From assembly GCF_047345145.1 (NCBI RefSeq), contig NZ_JBLFER010000001.1:558001-622000 (forward strand): a DNA stretch of 64,000 nt, read 5' to 3'. Both the position numbers and the translations under genes were made by a program. Shown here piece by piece: positions 53,801 through 62,309 of the stretch (its first letter is position 1; each line of letters opens with the position of its first letter). The notes beneath the pieces were generated by a model. That model did not search any database, was not told the DNA's origin, and was given only the letters and a program-made list of their open reading frames with translations. Source of the stretch: Maribacter_C sp047345145. GTDB lineage: Bacteria; Bacteroidota; Bacteroidia; Flavobacteriales; Flavobacteriaceae.

Positions 53801-55179
53801 TTGTCTGTAAAAGTAGTTCCATTATCATCTGAAATATAAATTCCTCCATCACTACCGCAGAATAATTTTCCGTTAAAGAATTTTAATGTGTGGATATCTG
53901 CATGTGTATAGGATGGTGAAGCATTATTCCACTGGTTCAATTGACTAAAATTATCTCCACCATTGGTACTTTTCCAAATGTTTAGACAGCCAATATAAAC
54001 TTCATCAGAATTAGTAGGTGACACTTCAATAGCCAAATCAAACCAGGCTTGATTTGATTCAAAAATATCCACCGTATTAGCAGTTTTCACAAAACTCGCA
54101 CCGCTATCAGTTGATTTATATAAACCTTGATAGGAAAATTCTTGTGAACCAACATTTGCACTTATGATGTAGACCAAGTTTGGATCAGCGGGGGATACAC
54201 CCAAAGCTAATCTACCTGAGGTTGCCGGTAAATTTTCTGTTACCTGGGTGAAGTTTTCACCACCATCAACTGAAACATAGTATGACTGGCGGCCTACGGC
54301 GTAAATAGTTTGACTATCTCCTGGTTTTAACTTGAAATCTGTAATATTACCGTCTTGTTTAATAGTCCAAGTAGCCCCGCCATCTTCCGATTTTTGAAGC
54401 CCTAAATTGGTGCCAACCCAAATCGTATTTGAATTTGAAGGATCGACTACAATTTCATTCATTAATAAGTTGAAATCACCAGTAGCAGGGGTTAGACCAG
54501 TTGGATTCCATGATACACCGCCATCTGTAGATTTAAAGACTCCAATACTAAATGACTGTGAGGCATCATCATCTCCTGTTGAAATGTAAATTATATTTGA
54601 ATTATTTGGATCAATCGCAATACCAGAAACTCCTATTTGAAGAAAGTTGTCAAATAAGTTGGTCCAAGAATCACCCGCATCTGTTGACTTCCACAATCCA
54701 CCAGCAGGTGCACCAAGATACCAAGTATTGGCATTGTTAGGGTCTACTGCCACCGCATTTACCCGACCTTGACCAGGTAGACCAATTGCTAAAACATCAT
54801 GTGAAAAAGGACCTATTGAAGTCCAATTACTAGTAGGGTTTACAGCTTTTCCTGCAAGGTCAATTTTATTTTTATAACTCTCCCAATATTGTTTTGAGCT
54901 AGGTATTTTTCCATCGGTACCAACAAGTTGTTCCCAATAGGTTTTCCATCGCATAAAAGGTTTGTAACCACTTCCTTTTTTATTCGGGTCATGGTTCTTC
55001 CAATACGCATCAAATGAAGCTGATATTTCATCAATTGTATACGATTCGGTATCGGAACTTTTAGAAGTAGTGGAGGATTGCTTATTTTCTAAGTCCTGCA
55101 TCCAAGGGGCGTTCTGATTATACTGTCCTGATGCAATTCCAGTCACTAAAAAAATGAAAAGAAGGGTAATTTTTTTCAT
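50890..55179 (-). CDS. Giant T9SS-secreted beta-propeller protein
   Basis: The ATG at 55179 is chosen (signal MKKITLLFIFLVTGIASG); the open frame extends to 55197. 1,429 residues. Residues about 100-800 hold a VPS10/BNR-type propeller with Asp-box-like repeats: GLWKSTDAGDSWTNLFDN, GVFKSTDGGVSWNPTG, GLQKSEDGGATWTI. A CARDB-like domain (DIRVLSLSPESNEVL), a region near 910-1080 and TSP3-like Ca2+ repeats (DDDNDGVLDIDDNC, three times) follow. The end ELLIYPNPIEGGDLTIYLGN ... YIINIKADGALLTYKMIRK is the T9SS type A sorting domain, so the protein is exported to the surface or medium. The ligand is unknown. Confidence 0.85.
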   Translation of the reverse strand: MKKITLLFIFLVTGIASGQYNQNAPWMQDLENKQSSTTSKSSDTESYTIDEISASFDAYWKNHDPNKKGSGYKPFMRWKTYWEQLVGTDGKIPSSKQYWESYKNKIDLAGKAVNPTSNWTSIGPFSHDVLAIGLPGQGRVNAVAVDPNNANTWYLGAPAGGLWKSTDAGDSWTNLFDNFLQIGVSGIAIDPNNSNIIYISTGDDDASQSFSIGVFKSTDGGVSWNPTGLTPATGDFNLLMNEIVVDPSNSNTIWVGTNLGLQKSEDGGATWTIKQDGNITDFKLKPGDSQTIYAVGRQSYYVSVDGGENFTQVTENLPATSGRLALGVSPADPNLVYIISANVGSQEFSYQGLYKSTDSGASFVKTANTVDIFESNQAWFDLAIEVSPTNSDEVYIGCLNIWKSTNGGDNFSQLNQWNNASPSYTHADIHTLKFFNGKLFCGSDGGIYISDDNGTTFTDKTAGAAISQFYRISVAKNDAAKMAGGLQDNAGFLRNNGNWNAYTGGDGMDYEVDPNNNNLIYGFLQFGGVLYVTTDSGQTLGGIGAPTDTNGNTIQGNWVTPLAISGEGDVYAGFDGLYKLVGNAWEKSSSVGSDNFNLRDLEIDPNNPDIIYAAVFAKLYRSVNGGDSFNILNTFDSNISDIATNSFDSNIVYVTTSNEVDDPRRTQPDLRGVFKLTMDGTDVTVDEITANLPTDQAFFTIVHQGRNTTNPLYVGTNLGVYRIDDTLTEWEDYFTGFPNTGVSDLEISLDDGLITASTYGRGIWQSPVPIQLPDNDIRVLSLSPESNEVLCSGNTFIPELLVENKGLNAITEIEVSYELNDAATEVFTWTGNLASGNTTSIVFPTITDAIGPITLNATANIANDTFTDNNTASTNFVLNESSDENVTFTFENDNNQSLIIFNEGSDGSVWERGVPTGTLLNQASSGTQVLGTVLGGNHPDNTRGVITSRCYDLSNILAPTLKFNMAYDLEINFDIVFVEYSKDNGANWEVLGNINSQPNWYNSDRTNTNSGSDNDCQNCPGAQWTGTDATLTEYSYDFNINAGMGETDLTAETNIVFRIVFQSDPSVNQEGVIIDDLVVTSAIDDDDDDNDGVLDIDDNCSLVSNADQSDNDMDGLGDLCDTDDDNDGVLDLEDNCPLTANADQADFDGDGIGDICDDDIDNDGILNAVDVCPNTPPGVPVDVEGCEVFSLPVNNFRIKTSGESCISSNNGSISIEVLESLNYSATLSSGGDILATNTFTAMTSFNDLSAGNYSLCITLDEAPGYENCFDLTVTEPESLSVSSKVSDLESKVTLDLSGGDTYFISLNGKLTTTSQSQITLTLSEVENKISISTDKTCQGVHEETIFLSNELLIYPNPIEGGDLTIYLGNITSTDVRLSLFATNGTVLFNKSVPVDNSSVKLNVDSLSKGIYIINIKADGALLTYKMIRK

Positions 55180-55355
55180 AGTTTCTCTTTTCAACAAAAA
55201 AAAGGTAAATATGTTAGGGATACAACTGATTCGTAGAATATTTGTTAAAAAGTAAACATTTTTACCTTATCTAGCTTAAACCCTATTAGTGTAGTATTTT
55301 TAGCCTGGAATGTTTACCATTTAATTTGGAAGTTTTATCTTAGATAGGATACTAT

Positions 55356-55976
55356 ATGGCTGAATTCATCAAAATATACGAAGAGAACCCAAATCCTAAG
55401 GAAATCAAAAAGGTTGTTGACACCTTAAGAAAGGGAGGTATAGTGATCTACCCAACGGATACGGTTTACGGTCTCGGTTGTGACATTACCAATACAAAGG
55501 CCCTAGAACGTATCGCAAGAATTAAAAACATTAAGCTGGCCAAAGCAAATTGGTCCTTTATTTGTGCCGATTTGAGTAACCTATCCGATTATGTTCGACA
55601 AATTGATACTGCTACTTTTAAAATTTTAAAAAGAGCTTTACCAGGACCTTATACTTTTGTTCTTCCAGGAAATAACAATCTTCCTAAGGTCTTTAAAAAG
55701 AAAAAAACAGTTGGTATTCGCGTACCTGACAATGCTATCGCGAGAGCCTTAGTTGAGGAGTTAGAAAATCCAATAGTATCTACTTCAATTCGTGATGAAG
55801 ACGAATTACTTGAGTATACAACGGACCCAGATTTGATTTATGAAAAGTGGGAAAAACTTGTGGATGTTGTTATTGATGGTGGTTATGGTGACAACGTAGC
55901 TTCTACCGTTATTAATCTTTCTGGACATGAACCAGAAGTAATTCGAGAAGGTAAAGGAGATTTGGATATTTTTTAA
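55356..55976 (+). CDS. Sua5/YciO/YrdC/YwlC-family protein
   Basis: 206 residues. GGIVIYPTDTVYGLGCDITN is the family signature and KRALPGPYTFVLPGNNN carries the second. The family uses Thr, CO2 and ATP to make threonylcarbamoyl-AMP for tRNA t6A; this short YciO-like branch often has no shown activity. The stop is followed at once by the GAGACAA array. It is convergent with the OmpA gene. Confidence 0.85.
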   Translation: MAEFIKIYEENPNPKEIKKVVDTLRKGGIVIYPTDTVYGLGCDITNTKALERIARIKNIKLAKANWSFICADLSNLSDYVRQIDTATFKILKRALPGPYTFVLPGNNNLPKVFKKKKTVGIRVPDNAIARALVEELENPIVSTSIRDEDELLEYTTDPDLIYEKWEKLVDVVIDGGYGDNVASTVINLSGHEPEVIREGKGDLDIF

Positions 55977-56011
55977 GAGACAAGAGACAAGAGACAAGAG
56001 ACAAGAGACAA
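55977..56011 (+). repeat. GAGACAA heptanucleotide tandem array, five units
   Basis: Five exact GAGACAA units in a row, beginning at the base after the TAA stop of the Sua5-type gene. It is non-coding and lies before the bidirectional terminator. Confidence 0.9.
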
Positions 56012-56033
56012 AAAAATAACCAAAGTGTCTAAT

Positions 56034-56070
56034 AAAAAAAGCCATTGCGATAAAGCAATGGCTTTTTTTT
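56034..56070. terminator. Bidirectional terminator between the Sua5-type and OmpA genes
   Basis: AAAAAAAGCCATTGC (56034-56048) pairs with GCAATGGCTTTTTTT (56055-56069), loop GATAAA. The A-tract on one side and T-tract on the other give a terminator in both directions, as expected between convergent genes. Confidence 0.92.
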
Positions 56071-56077
56071 GATATTT

Positions 56078-56119
56078 CTAACGTCTAACGTCTAACGTCT
56101 AACGTCTAACGTCTAACGT
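56078..56119 (-). repeat. ACGTTAG (CTAACGT) heptanucleotide tandem array, six units
   Basis: Six exact CTAACGT units ending at the base next to the TAG stop of the OmpA gene (CTA at 56120-56122). In minus-strand terms it reads TAG then ACGTTAG repeated, so the stop codon is in phase with the repeat unit. Confidence 0.9.
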
Positions 56120-56974
56120 CTAATTATTGATTGCAGGATCTTTCATTCCTTCTTCAATCATGCTATAGAACTGATCGATTTTTGGAAGAACAACAATTCT
56201 AGTTCTTCTATTTTTTGATTTTTCTGTCGTTGAGACAGGAACATATTCTGCTCTACCTGCTGCAGTCATACGTTTAGGGTCAACTCCGTAATCGTTTTGT
56301 AAAACTCTCACTACAGCAGTTGCTCGTTTTACACTTAAATCCCAGTTGTCTAAAATATTACCTTTTCTACCGTAAGGTACATCATCAGTATGACCTTCAA
56401 CCATAAACTCAAAATCAGGCTTGTTGTTCACTACTTGAGCAACTTTTCCTAAAACCGTTTTTGCTTTACTGGTAATATTATAGCTTCCGCTGCTAAATAA
56501 TAATTTATCAGAAATCGAAACGAACACAACACCTTTTTCAACACTAATTTCGATATCTTCATCATCAAGATTACCCAAAACGCCTTTCAAACTCTGCACC
56601 AAAGAAAGGTTAACAGAATCTCTACGTGTTATTGCATCGTTTAATTTACGAATAGTAAGATCTTTTTCTTGAAGACTTTCAAGAGACTTCTCTAAGTTCT
56701 CTGCACCTTTTGTGGTTAGGGTCGTAAGATTACCCATATTATTAATCAATTCTTGATTATTCGCCTTTAAAAACGCGTTTTGATCTTCTAAGGTTGACAT
56801 TCTAGAAGTTGCAGTAGCTTTCTCCTCTAAACAAGTATTTAGTTTTACTGTCGCAGAGTTAAGCAAGTCTTGCGCTTCTTTAGCCTTCGCTTCCATTTCG
56901 GCAAATTTCTTTTGTGATACACAAGAAGATAATAGTAAGGTAACCCCCAACACGCCTAAAATCAGTTTTTTCAT
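56120..56974 (-). CDS. OmpA-family peptidoglycan-binding lipoprotein
   Basis: 284 residues. The signal ends LGVTLLLSSC, then a long coiled coil (about 28-125) and the OmpA/MotB domain. VEGHTDDVPYGRKGN and DNWDLSVKRATAVVRVL contain the Asp and Arg that bind the diaminopimelate of peptidoglycan. The outer-membrane lipid anchor and this domain would tie outer membrane to wall. The paralogue at 42051 lacks those residues. A -7-like box (TAATTTTG on the minus strand, 57042-57035) is 61 bases upstream. Confidence 0.88.
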   Translation of the reverse strand: MKKLILGVLGVTLLLSSCVSQKKFAEMEAKAKEAQDLLNSATVKLNTCLEEKATATSRMSTLEDQNAFLKANNQELINNMGNLTTLTTKGAENLEKSLESLQEKDLTIRKLNDAITRRDSVNLSLVQSLKGVLGNLDDEDIEISVEKGVVFVSISDKLLFSSGSYNITSKAKTVLGKVAQVVNNKPDFEFMVEGHTDDVPYGRKGNILDNWDLSVKRATAVVRVLQNDYGVDPKRMTAAGRAEYVPVSTTEKSKNRRTRIVVLPKIDQFYSMIEEGMKDPAINN

Positions 56975-57088
56975 AATGATGTTACTTAAGTATTTATTAA
57001 AATGTTATTTGATTAAAAATCGTTTGATCTATTTCAAAATTATAGAAAATAGTATTACAATGCTTTTTTAGGCATAGTTAATGTTTCT

Positions 57089-58078
57089 CTAAACTTTGAA
57101 AACATTCTCTTGATGTACGAAGTGCGACCATACAATGGACTTCTTCGCATAGTAATTTAATATAAAATTAGCTTTTTCTCTTTTGCGATACATCTTTCCG
57201 AAATGCCTATAAAAGCTAAGATGAGCCTTGAGTATTGCAAAAAAATGACTGAATTTAAATTGAAAAACAAAACGTATAGCTGCTACCGCATCTAGAATTA
57301 ATCTTAAGAAAATGATTATAGAGGCTTTTCGACGAGGAAGATTCTTCGTTATAGAAAAAAGGGAGTTCCTAAAATTTAGAAAAGTCTTTTTTGGATTCAT
57401 GTTACTTAGGGTGGACCCTCCTAAGTGATACACTTTTGATAGTCCTATATAATAAGCCTTATGTCCAGCATTTTTTGCACGCCAGCACAAATCTACCTCT
57501 TCTTGATGTGCAAAGTAATCTTCATCAAACCCACCTAACTCATGAAAAACTTGACTTCTTATAAACATACATGCGCCCGTAGCCCAAAAAATTTCTTGAA
57601 CATCATCATATTGACCCTCGTCTTTTTCTAAGGCTTGAAAAATTCGGCCTCGACAAAATGGATAGCCTAATTGATCAATAAAACCGCCAGCTGCACCGGC
57701 ATATTCAAAATGATCTTTCTTTTTTAGATCTAATATTTTGGGCTGTAGAATTGAAACATTTGGTATTTCTAAAAATGCCTCCTTGATAGGTTCTAGCCAA
57801 TTTGGAGTTACTTCAACATCAGAGTTAAGGAGACAGTAAATATCAGCTTCGATATATTTGAGGGCATCATTATATCCTTTCGCAAAACCTCCATTCTCTG
57901 AATTTTGTATGATTTTAATAGATGGATAATTTGCTTTTATAAACGCTACCGAATCATCTGAGGAATTATTATCAGCAACATAGATGTCCGCCTGACCAGA
58001 ATATTCCACCACAGATGGAAGGTAACTTTCTAAAAGTCCCTTTCCATTCCAGTTTAATATGACGACAGCTATTCGCAA
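57089..58078 (-). CDS. Glycosyltransferase family 2
   Basis: 329 residues. AVVILNWNGKGLLESYLPSV starts the GT-A fold; YVADNNSSDDSVAFIKANYP and NGGFAKGYNDALKYIEADIY follow, with LLNSDVEV holding the metal-binding DxD-like region. The catalytic zone includes FDEDYFAHQEEVDLCWRAKN. The C-terminal 90 residues have hydrophobic helices (IIIFLRLILDAVAAIRFVFQ). It adds a sugar to a growing glycan or lipid; the sugar is not known. Confidence 0.88.
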   Translation of the reverse strand: MRIAVVILNWNGKGLLESYLPSVVEYSGQADIYVADNNSSDDSVAFIKANYPSIKIIQNSENGGFAKGYNDALKYIEADIYCLLNSDVEVTPNWLEPIKEAFLEIPNVSILQPKILDLKKKDHFEYAGAAGGFIDQLGYPFCRGRIFQALEKDEGQYDDVQEIFWATGACMFIRSQVFHELGGFDEDYFAHQEEVDLCWRAKNAGHKAYYIGLSKVYHLGGSTLSNMNPKKTFLNFRNSLFSITKNLPRRKASIIIFLRLILDAVAAIRFVFQFKFSHFFAILKAHLSFYRHFGKMYRKREKANFILNYYAKKSIVWSHFVHQENVFKV

Positions 58079-58090
58079 AACGATGGCAAA

Positions 58091-58537
58091 TTAACGGTTA
58101 AAATCAGGAATATCCTTTAGAAAGGAATACTTTTCTTTTTCAAAATCCATTTTGCAATAAAAATGCTCCAATCCGTTCGTAACCATCAAAAAGTTTGCCT
58201 TTAGATTGAGATTATATTGCGCAATTTGATTAAAAGTAGTTTGACTAATTGAAATATCTGGTGCTTTACATTCTATCAGAATTTCTATGCTTCCGTCTGA
58301 GTTAAAAACTACGATATCATATCTCTTTTTCAATCCATTAATAGTCAATTGTTTTTCAACATTAATTAAGGAACTTGGATATTTTTTCTCTGAAATTAAA
58401 TAATGAACAAGATGCTGACGCACCCATTCTTCAGGTTGCAAAACCACAAATTTTTTGCGAATGACATCGAAAATCTGGACTTTATTTTCGCTATTTTTGA
58501 ATCGGAACTTATATGCTGGAAAATTCAGTTGAAGCAT
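58091..58537 (-). CDS. Type I restriction enzyme R protein N-terminal (HSDR_N)-like protein
   Basis: 148 residues. RYDIVVFNSDGSIEILIECK contains the PD-(D/E)xK-type D ... ExK nuclease core, and FVVLQPEEWVRQHLVHYLIS precedes it. This small stand-alone HSDR_N-type protein is common in Bacteroidota next to holA. No helicase or methylase partner is in the window, so a restriction role is unlikely or unknown. It is divergent from holA with 26 bases between the starts. Confidence 0.75.
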   Translation of the reverse strand: MLQLNFPAYKFRFKNSENKVQIFDVIRKKFVVLQPEEWVRQHLVHYLISEKKYPSSLINVEKQLTINGLKKRYDIVVFNSDGSIEILIECKAPDISISQTTFNQIAQYNLNLKANFLMVTNGLEHFYCKMDFEKEKYSFLKDIPDFNR

Positions 58538-58563
58538 GCCACAAATTTGATGATTTTTTTTGG

Positions 58564-59565
58564 ATGGATGAAGTAAAACAAATAGTTAAGGATATCAATG
58601 ATGGCAACATCAAGCCTATATATCTCTTAACAGGTGAGGAACCTTACTATATTGATCGTATTTCAGAATTCATTGAACAAAATGTTTTGGCTGAAGAGGA
58701 GCGAGGCTTCAATCAGATGGTGCTTTATGGGAAAGATGTTACTGTTGAAGATATTATTGGTAATGCGAAACGATTCCCTATGATGGCCGAACGTCAAGTG
58801 GTTATTGTTAAAGAGGCCCAGCATTTAGCGCGTACAATTGATAAGTTGTCTTCATATGCTGAAAATCCTCAACCTTCCACGGTATTGGTACTTTGTTATA
58901 AGTATAGTAAGTTCGATAAGCGAAAAAAAGTATACAAGACGATAAAGAAAACAGGCCTTGTTTTTGAAAGTAAGAAGCTGTACGAGAATAAAGTAGCTGA
59001 TTGGATACGAAAGGTGCTTCAAGGAAAAGGATATCGCATAACACCCAAAGCTTCTAGTTTATTGGTCGAATTCTTAGGAACTGATTTAAGCAAAATAAAT
59101 AATGAATTAGAAAAATTGAAGTTGGTTCTTCCGAAGGAAAAAGAAATTACCCCTTTGGATATTGAGGAAAATATTGGAATCAGTAAAGACTACAACAATT
59201 TTGAATTAAAGAAAGCGATTGGGGAGCGTAATGTAGTAAAGGCTACGCGAATTCTAAATTACTTTGCTCAGAACCCAAAAGATAACCCCTTTGTAGTTAC
59301 GGTCACTTTACTCAATACTTTTTTTACACAGCTATTAAAATATCATGGTATGAAGGACCATAACCCCAAAAGTGTAGCTAGTGTTTTGGGTATCAATCCT
59401 TATTTTGTAAATGAATATCAAGTTGCCGCAAGAAACTACCCAATGAAAAAGGTGAGTAGTATTGTATCTAGCTTACGCGAGCTTGATTTAAAAGGAAAAG
59501 GAGTAGGGTCAACCAATGTTTCTCAGGCAGATTTATTAAAAGAGCTATTGGTAAAGATTATATAA
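58564..59565 (+). CDS. holA: DNA polymerase III subunit delta
   Basis: The ATG at 58564 (MDEVKQIVKDINDGNIKPIY) is chosen, because the open frame from 58513 would overlap the divergent HSDR_N-type gene. IYLLTGEEPYYIDRISEFIE is the conserved family start, followed by the AAA+-like clamp-loader domain and an all-helical C-terminus (VVTVTLLNTFFTQLLKYHGM). Clamp loader of the replisome. 333 residues, normal length. Confidence 0.92.
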   Translation: MDEVKQIVKDINDGNIKPIYLLTGEEPYYIDRISEFIEQNVLAEEERGFNQMVLYGKDVTVEDIIGNAKRFPMMAERQVVIVKEAQHLARTIDKLSSYAENPQPSTVLVLCYKYSKFDKRKKVYKTIKKTGLVFESKKLYENKVADWIRKVLQGKGYRITPKASSLLVEFLGTDLSKINNELEKLKLVLPKEKEITPLDIEENIGISKDYNNFELKKAIGERNVVKATRILNYFAQNPKDNPFVVTVTLLNTFFTQLLKYHGMKDHNPKSVASVLGINPYFVNEYQVAARNYPMKKVSSIVSSLRELDLKGKGVGSTNVSQADLLKELLVKII

Positions 59566-59566
59566 C

Positions 59567-59944
59567 TTACTTTTTGTCAATACTATATTTTCCAGGTCCT
59601 AAAAGGATGATAGCAACAAACATAACCAGATATAAAAGGGCTTTTTCCTTTTTGCCAAATGGATCGGCGAGATGAACCACTCCAGCAGCTACCAACATTG
59701 TAATAGCAGGAAGTATTGCTGCCCAGCGTGTTTTAAATCCTACAATAATAAGGATTGGACAAACAAATTCTGCTAGAACTGCAAGAAATAGAGTAGGAGC
59801 CGCACCAATTCCAATTGGATCGCCAAATTCAAAATTTCCACTTATTAATTTCTGAAATTTAGGAAAACCATGGGATAACATAAATGCTGAGGCACCTATA
59901 CGCAATAGGGCTAGAGCAATATCATTTTTTAGTGTTGCATTCAT
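59567..59944 (-). CDS. DoxX-family membrane protein
   Basis: 125 residues with four hydrophobic segments. ALLRIGASAFMLSHGFPKFQ is the family start and LAVLAEFVCPILIIVGFKTR the middle. DoxX proteins are small membrane proteins linked to redox or thiosulphate metabolism in some organisms; the role here is unknown. It converges on holA with 2 bases between the stop codons. Confidence 0.88.
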   Translation of the reverse strand: MNATLKNDIALALLRIGASAFMLSHGFPKFQKLISGNFEFGDPIGIGAAPTLFLAVLAEFVCPILIIVGFKTRWAAILPAITMLVAAGVVHLADPFGKKEKALLYLVMFVAIILLGPGKYSIDKK

Positions 59945-59986
59945 TAAGAAATAGGTTTAAGTTTCTATAAAAGTAGTATTATAATT

Positions 59987-62245
59987 TTATCTGCTCAAAA
60001 AATGTTGTAGCTGAAGCTCTAGGTGATATATCAAATGATCGGTATTTGAGCGATTAAATGTTAGTGGAGGCTTTATTTTTAAAACACTATCAAATGGGCC
60101 ATCGGTACTTATTAAAATATGATTTTCTCTAAGAGCATTTTTTAAATCTGAAGCAAGCTGAGTATTTGGGTGTCCTTTTTTATCAAAAATTTCAACTCCT
60201 ATGAAAAGTCCGCTTCCTCTAACATCTGCCAATTCTGGATATTTCGATTGTAAGCTTTTTAGTTGGTCAATGAGATAGTCTCCAACCTCTTTAGCGTGTC
60301 GTTGCAATTCTTCTTTTTCGATAACTTCTAAAACTGCTTGTCCGATAGTACATGAAATGGGATTACCACCGAATGAGCTAAAAAATTCTAAACCGTTATC
60401 AAAATTCTCTGCGATTTCAGTAGTTGTTACGACAGCTCCTATCGGATGTCCGTTCCCCATAGGTTTACCTAATATTACCATATCAGGTACTACGTCATAC
60501 ATTTCGTATCCCCAGAAGAAGTCGCCAAGGCGTCCGAAACCCACTTGAACTTCGTCGCTAATGCAAACCCCACCTTGAGCTCTTATTTCTTGGTATACCT
60601 GTTTTAAATAGCCTTTTGCCAATGGCACTTGTCCACCACAACCGACAATGGGTTCTGCTATAAAAGCAGCTATTTCACCTTTCGCGTCAGTAATTTGATT
60701 TTTGGTTTGATTTGCAAAAAAATCACCTGCTTCAGAAGGGTCTTCGTAACCTGAACCAAAGACTTTGGGCATTGGTGTCTCAATAATATAATCTTTTCTG
60801 CCAGAGCCACCTTCATGATTATATTTATAATGACTGATATCAATTCCCATTCGAGTATTGCCATGGTAGCCATGTTCTAACACCATTACTTTTTGTTTCT
60901 TGGCGTGAGTTGTAGCCATACGAACGGCTAAATCACTTGCAGCACTACCAGAGTTTACAAAAAATATTTTGTTTAAATTTTTAGGAAATTTCGCAAGTAA
61001 CTTTTCACTATACGATAGAAGTTCTTCATACAAATATCTAGTATTTGTGTTCAGCTTGGCCATCGTTTTTTGACCGGCCCTTACTACTTTGGGGTGGCAA
61101 TGACCAGCAAGCATGATATTATTATAGGCATCTAAAAAGGTATTTCCGTCAGTATCATACATATATTGAAATGCAGATCGGTGCATTTGTATCGGATTGC
61201 CATAGCTTAACGAAAGTGCATCACTAAAATTCGACTGTCTTCTAATTGCTTGTTCTGTATTTGTCTTTTTTTGTGAGTTGGGATAACCAGCAGCTTTTCT
61301 AAAAGCATTCTTTGCTCTTAACGGATTTATAGTAATCCATTTATAGAGCAAGTCCCATGCAGGTTTCTCACTTATTGTTATATACTCTGAATCTGGTTTT
61401 AAGGTTTTGGTATATGCTGAATTACAAACACTAGTGCATAAACGAGCAGCTACCAAATAGTAAAGTATGTCAAGTTCATTTTCTTCTAACGGCAATATCG
61501 AATGATACCCCTGAATTAAATGTGATGCAATTTCTAAGGGCTCCTCTTTGTTCATCATCACATAGGTAATAGCTATAGCCACTTCATTAATCAGCCATGA
61601 ATGGCACATATCGCCAAAATCAATAATTCCGGATACTTCACCATTCTGTGTAAGTACGTTCCAATCGTTACCGTCATTGTGAATAATTCCCTTTCGGAGT
61701 TCATATTCAACAGGAAGTACTTGTTCATCAAACTGCAAAAAGAAATAATCTACCAAGCTTCTCGCTTTTGAGTCTGGAATGTATTTAAGATACTTGTAAT
61801 TCGACCTAAAGTGTTTCAAATCCCATTGGGTTTCTTTTCCGCTAATAGCAGGGTCATATTCCGTATGGATTTGTTTATCCATTTTTGCAAGAAATATCCC
61901 AAAGGAATGAAGTAGACCCGGAGTATGAGGAACATCTCCTAAAAAATCACCCTTAACAAAAGAAAGTAGTCTGAATATTTGTTTTTCTAAAACAACAACG
62001 GTCTCATTTTTTAAAGATGAAACTGCCATCGGAAAATCATAGTCTTTTAGAATTTTAAGGTTTTCAAGAAGCTTATTTTCAGCTTGCAGTAATTCTAAAG
62101 TTTCTTCAGAATGCAAATTTTGTTTTAGTACGAAAAGCCCTTTCTCATTTTGGATTTTATAGTTGGTACTATCATAACCTTCTAAAGAAGTAACTGCTGC
62201 ACTAGTTATTCCATAATGCGTTCGTAAAATAGAGTGAATGTTCAT
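59987..62245 (-). CDS. Aminoglycoside-phosphotransferase-like kinase fused to class III PLP aminotransferase/phospholyase
   Basis: 752 residues. The N-terminal ~320 residues have APH/choline-kinase motifs, KGIIHNDGNDWNVLTQNGE (catalytic HNDxxxxN) and SGIIDFGDM (metal-binding DFG). The C-terminal ~420 residues are a class III PLP enzyme with FFVNSGSAASDLAVRMA, GVCISDEVQVGFGRLGDFFW (Asp for the pyridine nitrogen) and MVILGKPMGNGHPIGAVV (the Schiff-base Lys). The two domains match the separate kinase (hydroxylysine kinase-like) and phospholyase (AGXT2L-like) that act in sequence elsewhere. An amino-alcohol or hydroxy-amine substrate is likely. Confidence 0.88.
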   Translation of the reverse strand: MNIHSILRTHYGITSAAVTSLEGYDSTNYKIQNEKGLFVLKQNLHSEETLELLQAENKLLENLKILKDYDFPMAVSSLKNETVVVLEKQIFRLLSFVKGDFLGDVPHTPGLLHSFGIFLAKMDKQIHTEYDPAISGKETQWDLKHFRSNYKYLKYIPDSKARSLVDYFFLQFDEQVLPVEYELRKGIIHNDGNDWNVLTQNGEVSGIIDFGDMCHSWLINEVAIAITYVMMNKEEPLEIASHLIQGYHSILPLEENELDILYYLVAARLCTSVCNSAYTKTLKPDSEYITISEKPAWDLLYKWITINPLRAKNAFRKAAGYPNSQKKTNTEQAIRRQSNFSDALSLSYGNPIQMHRSAFQYMYDTDGNTFLDAYNNIMLAGHCHPKVVRAGQKTMAKLNTNTRYLYEELLSYSEKLLAKFPKNLNKIFFVNSGSAASDLAVRMATTHAKKQKVMVLEHGYHGNTRMGIDISHYKYNHEGGSGRKDYIIETPMPKVFGSGYEDPSEAGDFFANQTKNQITDAKGEIAAFIAEPIVGCGGQVPLAKGYLKQVYQEIRAQGGVCISDEVQVGFGRLGDFFWGYEMYDVVPDMVILGKPMGNGHPIGAVVTTTEIAENFDNGLEFFSSFGGNPISCTIGQAVLEVIEKEELQRHAKEVGDYLIDQLKSLQSKYPELADVRGSGLFIGVEIFDKKGHPNTQLASDLKNALRENHILISTDGPFDSVLKIKPPLTFNRSNTDHLIYHLELQLQHFLSR

Positions 62246-62309
62246 TCATATAGATTGAAGGCTAAATTTAGCATAAATCATTCTATATCATGGCAATCAA
62301 TATGAAATG

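Noticed and set aside
55977..56119. Heptamer arrays as a CRISPR array
   Set aside because: Units are seven bases and directly adjacent, without spacers; no cas genes nearby.
58091..58537. A type I restriction system
   Set aside because: Only an HSDR_N-type domain is present; no HsdM, HsdS or helicase genes are in the window.
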